A stretch of DNA of 64,000 nt from Dichotomopilus funicola (Eukaryota > Ascomycota > Sordariomycetes > Sordariales > Chaetomiaceae), in the NCBI RefSeq assembly GCF_033296635.1, contig NW_026944041.1:1-64000 (forward strand). The letters are read 5' to 3'. A program made the translations under genes and the position numbers. The number at the start of each line of letters is the position of its first letter. The first letter of the stretch is position 1. Positions 44,001 through 54,135 of the stretch are shown piece by piece. The notes under the pieces are model-generated. The model was not told where the DNA came from and did no database searches. It saw nothing but the letters and a program-made list of their open reading frames with translations.

Positions 44001-45614
44001 ATTGGAGCTCATACAAAGAAGCAGTCAAATTCAGCGCCACGCAGACATTGTCACCACTCAAAGTGACGGGTATGCTGTGGCGGTAAAGGCAGAACTCCTG
44101 GGCCACGCAGAAACACTTCTCGGCGTCGATGAGGCCATCGCAATGTTGGACATGGTGTGCTCTTTTGCGTACTTGGCGACCACCCAAAACTACGTGAGGC
44201 CACTAATTTCGGATGACTTAGTTCTGAAAGCGGCCCGGCATCCCGTCATGGAGGTCCGGAAGGATAACTTTGTGCCGAACGACATTTATTTGGGGGACCA
44301 AGGCGCTCGGTTCCAGGTTGTCACTGGTGGTAACATGAGCGGGAAAAGCACACTCATCCGGTCCATTGCCTTGATCCAGATCATGGTACAGATTGGAAGT
44401 TTTGTCCCTGCAACGTATGCTGCAGTCCCCATTTGTGATCGCGTTTTTACCCGACTGTCAACCGAAGACAAGCCGGAAAGCAATATGGGCACATTTGCCG
44501 TAGAAATGAGCGAGATGAACATGATACTTAGGTAGGTGTAAGACAACTGGCCTATTTCATGATGCTGACCCCTGAGCCAGACAAGTTACCAAGCACAGCA
44601 TGGTAATAATTGACGAACTAGGACGTGGTACCTCGACCACCGAAGGCTTAGGCATTGCGCTTTCGATTTGCGAGGCGTTAGTCAAGGAAGAATCTCGGGT
44701 CTTTTTTGCGACACATTTCACAGAGATTGGTAAGCATGGCGCAGAGATTCTAAGACTGTGCTAACTCGGTTGCAGCACGAGTTTTGAACGCCACCCATCG
44801 AACCAGGGTGTCGAATGTCCATATAGCGGGTGGAATCATTGAGGACGGTCCCCATACGCAAATATCGTTGCCGCATACGGTTGCCCCTGGGCCAGTGCGA
44901 AACGAAGACTACGGCTCAAACCTCGCCCGGCGTTTTCTTCCAGCCCGAGTTGTAAACAATGCTGAGAATGCTTGCAAATTTCTTCGACTGCGACATTTAA
45001 GCCGTGGGGCTGGACCAGCTACCCACGCGGGGAAGCAAAACAAACTAATCCTCGCGCTCCCAGGCCTACTGAAGCAAGCGCATGTCTCAACCATGGATGA
45101 TTCGGCACTAGCATCATACTTGAAGAAGCTGCAAACCGAGTTCACCATCAGGATGGATGCCACGCATGACGAAGCCGTACCGGACACTCTTCCGCACGGA
45201 GACACCGGCCAAGATACTACCATCCCCATCTTGGAAAGGCCTAGTGAGGAGGAGGTCGAGGAATGGAGGCAGAAGTGCGACTTTGCAGAAACAAGGGTAA
45301 TGCACGCCAACACGACCCAGGAGGAGAACCAAAACGTAACAGCGTCATCGCCCGATAGTGGGGCAATGTACTCCCTCAAGAGTTCTGACTACAACTCGAT
45401 TCTTAACGACCACGCTGGAGGTGAGCTCAGTAGCCCCTTAACGCCGGTCAATCGCAGCTCCATGCTCGAGAAGATACAGCAACAGTTGCGCAAGACCACG
45501 TGCACCCCCGCCACCACATGGGCTGCAACGCCTAGTAGTATGACAAGCGAGGCTTCATATTTACGAGCCGAGTCCGTGAATGAGTACCCCAACGGCTTTT
45601 CTGATACGATTTAA
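41068..45614 (+). CDS. msh4: Meiotic MutS homologue MSH4
   Basis: The MSH4 subunit of the MSH4-MSH5 clamp that stabilises meiotic crossover intermediates. Exons: 41068-42004, 42075-42763, 42813-43181, 43238-43582, 43638-43737, 43787-44531, 44581-44729 and 44776-45614, about 1390 residues. The core starts near residue 415 (YVVCAISESRS) and includes the lever region (STITSLEIFQNIRNAKKSTS, LFGLLNHTLTPQGRRM). Walker A is GGNMSGKSTLIRS (most MutS have GPN), followed by IDELGRGTSTTEG and FFATHFTEI. No mismatch-recognition domain I is present, as expected for MSH4. The first 410 residues are Ser/Pro-rich and disordered. The exon 1-2 join is the least certain (GTATAC donor, 70 nt). About 265 further residues follow the ATPase. 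After the TAA the same frame stays open for 70 more codons, so the annotated end may be premature. Confidence 0.87.
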
Positions 45615-45827
45615 GAAGCCGAACCTACGCACATAATTAGTAGCATCGAGAGAATAGGCCACCGTGACCGACTGTCGCAAGGAAACAATGGTGTAAACAA
45701 GTGTCCAGGATCTAGGTCGGATTCTGGGCCCGAGTCAATTGATCTGTCAGACCCTGATAGATCGGAAGAAGTGATAGAGGGGGTAGAGGTTGAGTCGGAT
45801 CCCCATGTGCGGCAGCGAACGAACTAA

Positions 45828-46435
45828 TCATATTTTTACGATGTGGTGTAATTTGGCGCAGATGTGGGAGGAACGCGTATCATCTCGCTATGGACCGAAA
45901 TTTACTAGAGCTCATTTGCTTGTAATGATAATGCCAAAAAGAAAAGTCGGTGGCAATAGCCCAGGTTTTGTTCTCAAGGTTGTCTCTGCAGGGATCGACG
46001 CTGTTTGCACAAATCAGGGGTTATATCAACACTTGCAGCTGCAGTGGTTGTCTAAGCAATTCTCAGGGGTTGCCAAGACGCAACGCAAATAATTAGTCTC
46101 CATGTGTTTTTTAAGAACAACACTGCACGTCTACGGCAGATCCAAAAAAAACGTGTCATATTATATTTCAAGCGGTAGAAGTCCATGATCAAACCCGTAC
46201 GGGATCACCCTCTCGGAAACAGCCTTGGTATACCTAGTATCAACCCGAATCATCGCATCATGGTATCAGCCCTCTAGCGCCAAATAGCAAGTCTCCCTAT
46301 CACCTTCCTCCCTCTCCCGTCCCAAAGCCCGTTCGTCATTCATTTATAGCATCTCACAAATAATAACCGGTTCAAAAATATGGGGAAAACCCGAGAATCT
46401 CGACCATGGGGCCGACCGAAAGTGTGTGGGGAGCG
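45828..46435. other. Intergenic stretch between convergent genes
   Basis: A 100-codon open stretch at 45790-46092 has no recognisable content. 46130-46160 contains an A-run. The MSH4 and CSC1 transcripts converge here. Confidence 0.4.
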
Positions 46436-49229
46436 TTATTCCCTCCAAATGTGGGTGTCGCCTAAACTAACAGAGCTCGCCGTGCTGCTATTCGCCCCGG
46501 CACCTCGTGGCGGGGTCTGATACCCAGAGCCGTTGTAATGTGGGCTGTTGTTATTGTTGCGGTTATTGTCACTGTTGTGGGGCGGCTGGTCTGGAGCCTC
46601 ATCGGTATCCGTGTCGACGAGGGGTGGCGGCGGATCTTCGTATATCCATGGTTGTTCGAGTCTATTTCCCCACGTTAGCAAGTCGAAAAATTTCAGCAGG
46701 CTTCATGAGCCAAAGGAATACTCACGGCAGCACCAAGTTCGGATTCACAAAGCGCAGGCCCTTCTCACGATCCTCATCCACCGTGCTACCCCTGCGCAGT
46801 ACTTCCCGCTCTTCACCACCCTCCTGGCCGAGGTCGTCGTCGAGAATGGCGCTTTCTCCACCATCACCGGGGCGCTCGATGCTTCGCAGCGAGATGAACC
46901 GCGTCAACGGCTCGACTCGGTTCCGGAACTCCCATCCGTACCACACCGTAGCAATGAATAACGGAGCAACTAGCAACGCCACGGTGAACGCCTTCTTCAA
47001 TGCCAAGTAGCCGGACATGGTGACGTGGAAGACCACAAGTCCGAGCATGATGCGGTAGCAGATGATGCGCCAAGCACCACCAGTGGCGTGTTGTGGTTGG
47101 TCCATAGCGTATAGGAGCTGGTATTTGTAGGTGAAGTAGCCGAGCGTGAAGTAAGCGACCCCGAGGCCAAGGACTTGGTAACCATTGGGGATAACGCTGT
47201 AAACAAGGCAGAGAATAAAGACTAGTAGGGCGGTCGGTAGGTAGAAGCCATAGTGGAACATCGACGGTTGAACCAATTGCGAAAAGTCCCGGGGAGTTTT
47301 GGCCCCCATGCGCAGAATGGGGTACTGAGCGACGCTGCCAAATTGGAGTAGACGGAAGGGGAAAAGACCGAGGCCTTGGAGCATGATAAAATTGGTGTAG
47401 AAAACGGATAGGTCTTCAATCTTTTGGGCGAGGGTGTATGCAATGTAGGTGGCGTCTGTGAGGGAGTTTCGGAGGACGTCAAATATGGAAGTGACGGTAC
47501 CGAAGACGGTGAACAGCAGGAAAATGTTGAAAAAAGTGAAAAAGAAGTTCTTGCTCACAGCCGATAAGGCAATGTCGCCCTGCGAAATCATTCCCTGGTG
47601 CCAGGAAAGATAGTCGTAGAGGTACGGAACTGCGACGTTAAGCAAGGAGACCACGAGCGTTGGAAGGCCGGTTTGCACCAGGGATCGAGCGACCTCATGT
47701 TCTCGGAGCCATTGGCCGAAGGACGAGAAAAATTCGTCGATGATGCAGATGCTGAGAACAGAAGCCAAAAAGGCTACGGGAACCGCCCAAATGACGGAGA
47801 GGATGGCGACAAAGGTGGTGACCGTCCACGACCGACTGCGCCGGCTGAATCGCGTAGCATATGTGTTTTTCCAGACAACATCGGAGGGAGCAGGAGCAGG
47901 TTTTGTCAACAGACGGCCGGGGTGAGGGTCGATAACGGCCTGAATCGCCATTTGACAGGCGGCGATCGAGTCCATCGTGACAAAGGCGAGATTGGCCGGT
48001 TCGTATGTCTTCTTCCTGGCAGTCATAATCTTGTCATCTAGGCGGCGAAGCCTTTCCGTGTAGTAGTCTATGGCATCGGTCTTGCGGCTCTGCAGGCGAA
48101 GAAATCCGTACCAAAACCGAGTCTGGGGCCGCACCCTCTCTAGAGTCTGGCCGGCCCTGCCGCCCGCCAGGAGTTGGTCACCTTCGCCAGCTTCCTCATC
48201 CACGGCCTCTGCGTCCAAATCTCCGGCGGGGTTATGGTTAGGCCCGTTGGCTTCATTCCCATCTGGCCGGCGGCCGGTGGGAATCAATGGTTTCTGGGCG
48301 AGATAAACGCTCCAAGTCTCTTCGAGCCTCTCCAGGATGGTTTGCCGCTGATCCATAAGGTGATCGAGCTCCTTCCAATCACGGCAAAGTGTCACACTTT
48401 CGACTTTTCCAATCTCTAACTTCTGTACGAGATCCTTGATTGCTTCCTCAGTCCTCAATTCCTCGGGGATGCCAGACAGTCGGAACGTGCGGTCGGTAAC
48501 AGTTGATTGAGTGCCCAAGTAGTCCTGGCGTACCCGTATCACTTTCAACGTTTCTTTGTCCATAAAGTAGAGGGTCAGGCCTGTGAAGAGGTAGGCAAAA
48601 ACTAGATACGACCACAAGTACCCCTTGTTGCGGTCAAAACTGTTGTCGGGGTCACGGTCCGGTTTCTGAATGCTTCCGGGAATTGTCGGAGGTAAGATGG
48701 GGTCGCGGTCGGTCCGGTATTCGTAAAACAAAGTGGCCCCATTAGTGTTTACATCACCTAGGAAATGGCGGTTGATGGGTTCAAGGACGACGGCGGCAAA
48801 GAAGAACATGGTCCCAAACAACCGGATCGACATTTTGAAGAAGGCGAGAAAGACATAGGCGTCTAGGCCCGCAGAGGACAGAACCTGCTGCTCTGTGATC
48901 TTGTAGAGGGTCGGGATCCATCCGAAAAATGTGTCGGGAAGGGTGGGCAACCCTAAGAGGGGATTCGAGTGCCGCTTCCGGGCAGCGTACAGGGACTTCC
49001 ATCCCGGGCGGAAGGCCTGTTATGGACACTGTCAGCAGCCGCGGAGGAAAAGGTCAAGGGAAACCGCAGGACGTACACAAAAGGAGAGAAAGGCCGATAA
49101 CCCTAAGGCGACGGAAATTACGAGTTGGACCTGAGTATCTTTCTGACTTGGACCAACGTACTTGTCGGGGTTGCAAGCCCCGTCGTCGGGATTGTCGGGG
49201 TCCTCGAAGAGGCCCGCGAAGAGGCCCAT
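46436..49229 (-). CDS. CSC1/TMEM63-type stress-gated cation channel (DUF221)
   Basis: A membrane channel of the OSCA/TMEM63/CSC1 family, permeable to Ca2+ and opened by osmotic or mechanical stress in characterised members. Three exons: 49229-49077, 49016-46726 and 46661-46436, giving 889 residues. TM0 follows the short N-terminus (QVQLVISVALGLSAFLSFC). The N-terminal segment GWIPTLYKITEQQVLSSAGLDAYVFL is the RSN1_TM signature. A cytosolic domain follows at about residues 200-430, with FRLSGIPEEL and an AFVTMDSIAACQMAIQAV RNA-recognition-like fold. The pore domain (DUF221) covers about 450-730. The tail is hydrophilic and Asn/Pro-rich (NNRNNNNSPHYNGSGYQTPP). Both introns have good GTACGT/GTGAGT donors; the second restores the frame past a stop just after the first 742-codon ORF. 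Confidence 0.93.
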
Positions 49230-50203
49230 GATTGCGCTGTCAGGCCTTCAGCAGGAAGCGCAGGAGGGTCGGAGTAGACAATTCACGCGTGGTGTTGACG
49301 CCGACATGAGAGCGGCCGGTAGTCACGAGGATTCGAGGTTAAACGGAAGAGCGACGGTTTGATGGGGGATTGTCCAAAGTTCAATGGTCATGCAACCAAA
49401 CAAGGGGACCTTGGCGGCCAACAGCTCGCAGCTATTGTGGAGCAAAAGGCTGGGCGGTGACGTGAGAGTTCTCTCCCAACCTCCAAGCGGCAGGCAAATG
49501 CGCACAGAGGCACGTGCCAGGCAAACGAGGTTCGAAGGTAGAACACAGCCACATGTGGCTTAGATAGACTGCACTGCCACATTCCAGACCCCAATTGAGC
49601 ACGATTCCGGCCTTTGCTTGTCGCACCAACACCAGCTTTCTTTAACATGGAACCCCTCAAAAGAGGCAGCCTGCAGCGCTATTCAGCTCGAGAGTCTTCT
49701 GCCCTTTCCCACGACACGCAGCCTAAAATCCAATGGCCAATCACGGCAGATGCCGCTTTGGGGCTTGCCACCCAGTGAAGCCGCGGCGGCCCACTGACGC
49801 GTTGCCGCAGTCGTCACTGGGCGTTATCCTCCACCCACCATCCCACCACTAGTTAGCCGGGCACAACGGGCGAGGCCGTGGCTTTTGTCCCTGTCCATCA
49901 CCAAATATTACAACAGGCTCAGTGGTACGACCGGGCCTGGAAACTGGAGGGAGACCATGTACAATACATCCTTGGGGACACGCGGCTGCCACGCCTGTCC
50001 ATTGTGGCAACATACAACTGAGGCAACCTGTGGTGACACTCATTTTTCCTATGCCCGGTATAAAGCCCCGCCATCTTCTCCGTCATCTAAACTCAGTAAT
50101 CTCTTTGCTGTCTTGTCCGTCACCTCCTCACCCTGTGGCCCGATTATACAGACTATACCAAGTCTACTTGTCTGTTTATTTGTCTGACCGATAACATCTC
50201 GCC
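49230..50203. other. Divergent promoter region
   Basis: This lies between the minus-strand channel gene and the plus-strand dynamin gene and should hold both promoters. No gene is supported. Confidence 0.5.
50059..50064 (+). promoter_or_regulatory. Candidate TATA box of the dynamin-like gene
   Basis: TATAAA, in GGTATAAAGCCCC, lies 140 bases upstream of the ATG at 50204. The sequence after it is CT-rich, as is common around fungal transcription starts. Confidence 0.45.
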
Positions 50204-52867
50204 ATGGTCACACGACTTGAGCTGGCGGTAGAAGCCCAAGAGCTCGCTGGTGAGCAGCGTGCCCTTCTCGATCTCATCGACAAGTTGCAGTTCGCCCAGC
50301 TCGACAATGTAAAGTTACCACAGATCGTCGTGGTCGGCGACCAGAGTGCCGGCAAGAGCTCTGTCCTCGAGGCTATCACCGGCACCCCATTCCCGCGTGA
50401 TGCTGGGGCCTGCACCCGCTTCGCAACCGAGATCCGCCTCCGTCGGGCGCCCCAACCGAGTATAACGGTCTCCGTGATCCCGGACAAAAACCGCAGCTTC
50501 CCAGAACAAGAGAGCCTGAGGCGATTTGGCGGCACTGTCAACACCGGCATGCCGTTTGAACAACTGATGCGGAGCGCCGTCGATCTCATCGCACCTAAGA
50601 ACATACCCGGGCGGTTCGCGGCTCGCGATATCCTTGTCGTCGAGAAACGCGGCCCAGACATGCCGCTGTTGACCCTAGTTGACCTGCCAGGCTTGGTTCG
50701 CAACGCAAACAACGACCAGTCCCTCGAAGATATCAAGACCATCGAGTCGCTCTCCGACCGCTACATGAAGAGCTCCCGTACGATTATCCTTGCCGTCGTC
50801 GGCGGCAACTCCGACTATGTCCAAGCGCCCATCCTCACCAAAGCCCGCCACTTCGATCCTAATGGGTCTAGGACGATCGGTGTCCTGACGAAACCCGACT
50901 TGACCGAATCGATTGGCCTCGAAGACAAGTTCATCGATCTCATCCAAAACAAGGACAAACGCAACGACTTCAAGCTTGGTTGGTATGTCCTACTGAACCC
51001 AGGCCCCCGTGAACCGGGCCAGCCCTGGCCATCGGCCGAAGATCGCCGGCGAAGCGAAGCCGTCTTCTTCAACAGCGGCAAATGGAGCTCCATCCCGAGT
51101 TCCTTCTGTGGTGCTGGCGCCTTAATGCGGAAACTCAGCATGCAACTACAGCAACACATTGGGAAACATGTCCACGTCTTGCGGAAACAGATCCAGAAGG
51201 CCCTTGACGAGTGTGAGTGTGAGCTTAAGTCGCTGGGCGACGCCAAGGACACACCGGAAGAGATGAGGACCGAGCTGGTTGAGCTCTTCTCGTCGTCCAA
51301 GGAGCTAGTGATACCCGCTGTTTACGGCTTCTACAAGAACCCCCCCAAGAAGAACTTTTTCCGGGTAACTGCCGATCCCAGAGGTACCCCAGCTCAGAAC
51401 CTCCGAGCCCGTGCCGCCGAGGAGAATGACCGCTTCTCTACGAGGGTCCGCGCCCACGGCCGCAAGTTTGGCTTTTCTGCCTCGGCGGCCCACACATCCG
51501 GTGAAGCGACGCCGGTGAACAGCGCCAAGCGAGACTTTGTTGGCCAAGAGGTCGAAATGCTGCTGCGCCAGATCCGCGGCTCTGAGTTCCCCATGGACCC
51601 CAAGCCTCGTGCGGTTTACATGCTCTTCCAGAGCTACTCAGAAAACTGGCCCAAACTGGCTCAAGAGCACAAGGATAATCTCGGCGTTGTGTGCAACGAG
51701 TTCCTCGGCGAGCTGATCGACTACGCCTGGCCAAAGCGTATGCGTGAGCCCCTACGTCGGCACTTCTTAGAGCCGCACATGAAGGAGCTCATGGCGAAAG
51801 CACAGGATGAGCTAGACCGTCTAACCCAAGACATGAGCCTCGAGGTGCAGCCGTACGATCCCGAGTACGAGGAGCGCCTGCGGAGTTGGCACGCCAAGAT
51901 CTCCCAGGACGGTGCGAGCTTTTCGGAGGCTGAAGAGGTCTTGGAGAAAATGCTGATTTACTACGAGCTGGCGGCGAAAACCTTCATCCGCAACACCATT
52001 ATCCAGGTGGTTGAGCGCCATCTGTTGCAAGGGATGTACAGCATCTTTAACTCCGTTGAGGTTTTGAACCTCAGCACCGATATCATTGAAGCTATCGCGG
52101 CCGAGAACAAAGAGACCCGGGACCGGCGGCAGACGTTGAGGATACAGAAGAAGGCCATCGAGGAGGCCAAGGAGATCTGTGCTGGCTTAGCCATGCGCAA
52201 GGAGCTCAGAGCAGTAAGTTTCCCGCCCGCTGCATCATGAAGAACACCATACTCACAAACCTGACAGTACGCCGACGAAGGGGCCAGCGATGTATCCGAC
52301 ACATCCGACAAAGACGAGCCATGGATGGCCGATGGCAGGACATCCCCTACACGGCACCGTCCAGGCTCAACCCGTTTATCCCGTCGCCCGTTACAACAAG
52401 CCACGGGCGAACCCCAGGCCACAACCCACTCACCGCAATCCCAACCTCCCTCCGACCGACCTTACGACAACACAGCTTACACCCAACAACAACCACCCCA
52501 ACCCCAGCCTCAAAGCTATACCTATGCACCTTCTCCAACTGCCGACCGCCACGACCGCTACGACCGTCAATTTGAGTCTGACAACCACTCCACCCCCCGA
52601 GCACCTCAACAAGCTCCTCCACCTCCACCACCTCCGCGGCCCGGCAAAGTCCGCGCTGCCGATGACGACCTGACATATCAACCCCCGGTTGGCCTTCCAC
52701 CACCTCGCTCGAGCTCAACACGCGTGAGCCAGGCGCCAGGGTCCAGTCCGGAGGGGTATTATACTAATGCGCCTGCGAACGGCCACGGCAGCGGAGCGGC
52801 ACATGCAGCTGCGGCGGAGTTTGAGGCTGGACGGAGGAAGAAGAGGACGCCAGGAACAATTTATTAG
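50204..52867 (+). CDS. Dynamin-superfamily GTPase (fungal Mx/dynamin-like)
   Basis: A large self-assembling GTPase that should act on membranes; the target organelle cannot be told. Two exons, 50204-52213 and 52268-52867, give 869 residues. GTPase motifs are complete: G1 GDQSAGKSS (45-53), G2 Thr71, G3 DLPG (160-163) and G4 TKPD (229-232). The middle/stalk region follows, and a GED lies at about 570-670 (RSWHAKI...YYELAAKTFIRNTIIQVVERHLL). There is no PH or Pro-rich dynamin-1 arrangement before the GED. A 200-residue tail encoded by exon 2 is disordered and Pro/Gln-rich (QQQPPQPQPQ, PPPPPPPRPG). This matches the many fungal dynamin paralogues related to Mx proteins more than Vps1 or Dnm1. The intron has GTAAGT/GACAG sites. 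Confidence 0.92.
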
Positions 52868-53013
52868 GTAGTTTTCATCCCACCTCAGACCCCCTATTAT
52901 ATCCGCAGTTGGTCTCGAACGGTTTCGTCGCAAGTCGTATTGCATCTAGAATAAAGTAGCCACAAAACCATTACAAAATCTGATTCATCCGTTCAATGGG
53001 TACGCATCTAACC

Positions 53014-54135
53014 CTAAATTCTGACCGGTAGAGAATCCCTGCGGGCCAGTTGCCCCTGTCTGACGAGCGCATTCTTGCACGGCTTGTCGTTCAATAACTC
53101 GTCGAAGTTCCTCAAGGTGCACTCCGCAATCTCTGTGAGTGCCTCCTCGGTGAAGAACCCCTGATGCCCACTAACCAGCACATTCGGGAATGTCATCAGC
53201 CGCATCAAGTCATCGTCCTGGATGATCTCGGCGCTGTGGTCCTGGTAAAACAACTCCCCTTCTCCCTCGTATACATCCAGTGCTAGCCCGCCCAAATGTT
53301 TGCTCTTCAACGCCGCAATGACACTCTGCGTATTCACCAACCCACCGCGCGATGTATTCACCAACACTGCCCCTTTCTTCAGCTTCGCCAGCGTTTCACC
53401 ATTGATAATGTGCTTCGTGTCATCCGTCAGCGGACAATGCAGACTCACCACATCACTCACCCGCAACAGCTCATCCAACTCCACATAATTCCCCCCGTCG
53501 GGCCCAACCGCCTCTTTCAACCTCTCCTCCGCTGGGAACGGATCAGTAGCGACGACCTTGCATCCGAACCCACGGGCCATCACTCGCGCAAATGCCAAGC
53601 CAATCCTCCCCGTACCTACCACACCAACCGTCTTGCCGTACAGCGTCTGGCCCATCAAGCCCGAGAGCTCGAAATTGCCCTCGCGCACCCGGTTGTACGC
53701 GCGGTGTGTCTTGCGGTTGAGCGTCTGGACCAGCGCGACGGCGAACTCGGCCACAGCTTCGGGCGAGTAGGCGGGCACGTTGGCGACGCTCAGGGACAGG
53801 TTCTTGGCCGTGGCTAAATCGACGTTGTTATATCCAGCACAACGGAGCAAGATAGCGCGGACTTTGCTCGTAGCGTTGGGGTTGTCGGTGTTGGTGTCGG
53901 CTCCGTCACCCTCTTGGGGTAGACCGCGCAGGGCGCGCAGGACTGAACCCGGAAGTGCATCGTTGACAAAGGCGCAGACGGCATCTGCTTCGTGAGCGAG
54001 GGAAGCGGTGGATTGGGTCAAGGGGAAGGAGTGGAAGGTGATAGTGTGAGGGGTAGGTGTGACTGCGGGGTTGTTATTGGCGCGGGTGAAGAACTCGCGG
54101 TCATAGGGTTTGGTGGAGAAGACGACAAGATGCAT
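53014..54135 (-). CDS. D-lactate dehydrogenase-type 2-hydroxyacid dehydrogenase
   Basis: A cytosolic NAD-dependent D-2-hydroxyacid dehydrogenase of 373 residues, single exon. The NAD-binding motif is GTGRIG (174-179). The family's catalytic set is visible: Arg263 in VNTSRGGLV, Glu292 or Glu290 in LDVYEGEGE, and His324 in SGHQGFFTEEAL. The FYQDHS...IIQDDDLMRL...FPNVLVSGHQ block is typical of D-lactate dehydrogenases, so reduction of pyruvate to D-lactate or a related reaction is likely. It is convergent with the dynamin gene, only 146 nt apart. Codons end mostly in C in the 5' half and G/T in the 3' half. The start is the first ATG. Confidence 0.93.
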   Translation of the reverse strand: MHLVVFSTKPYDREFFTRANNNPAVTPTPHTITFHSFPLTQSTASLAHEADAVCAFVNDALPGSVLRALRGLPQEGDGADTNTDNPNATSKVRAILLRCAGYNNVDLATAKNLSLSVANVPAYSPEAVAEFAVALVQTLNRKTHRAYNRVREGNFELSGLMGQTLYGKTVGVVGTGRIGLAFARVMARGFGCKVVATDPFPAEERLKEAVGPDGGNYVELDELLRVSDVVSLHCPLTDDTKHIINGETLAKLKKGAVLVNTSRGGLVNTQSVIAALKSKHLGGLALDVYEGEGELFYQDHSAEIIQDDDLMRLMTFPNVLVSGHQGFFTEEALTEIAECTLRNFDELLNDKPCKNALVRQGQLARRDSLPVRI

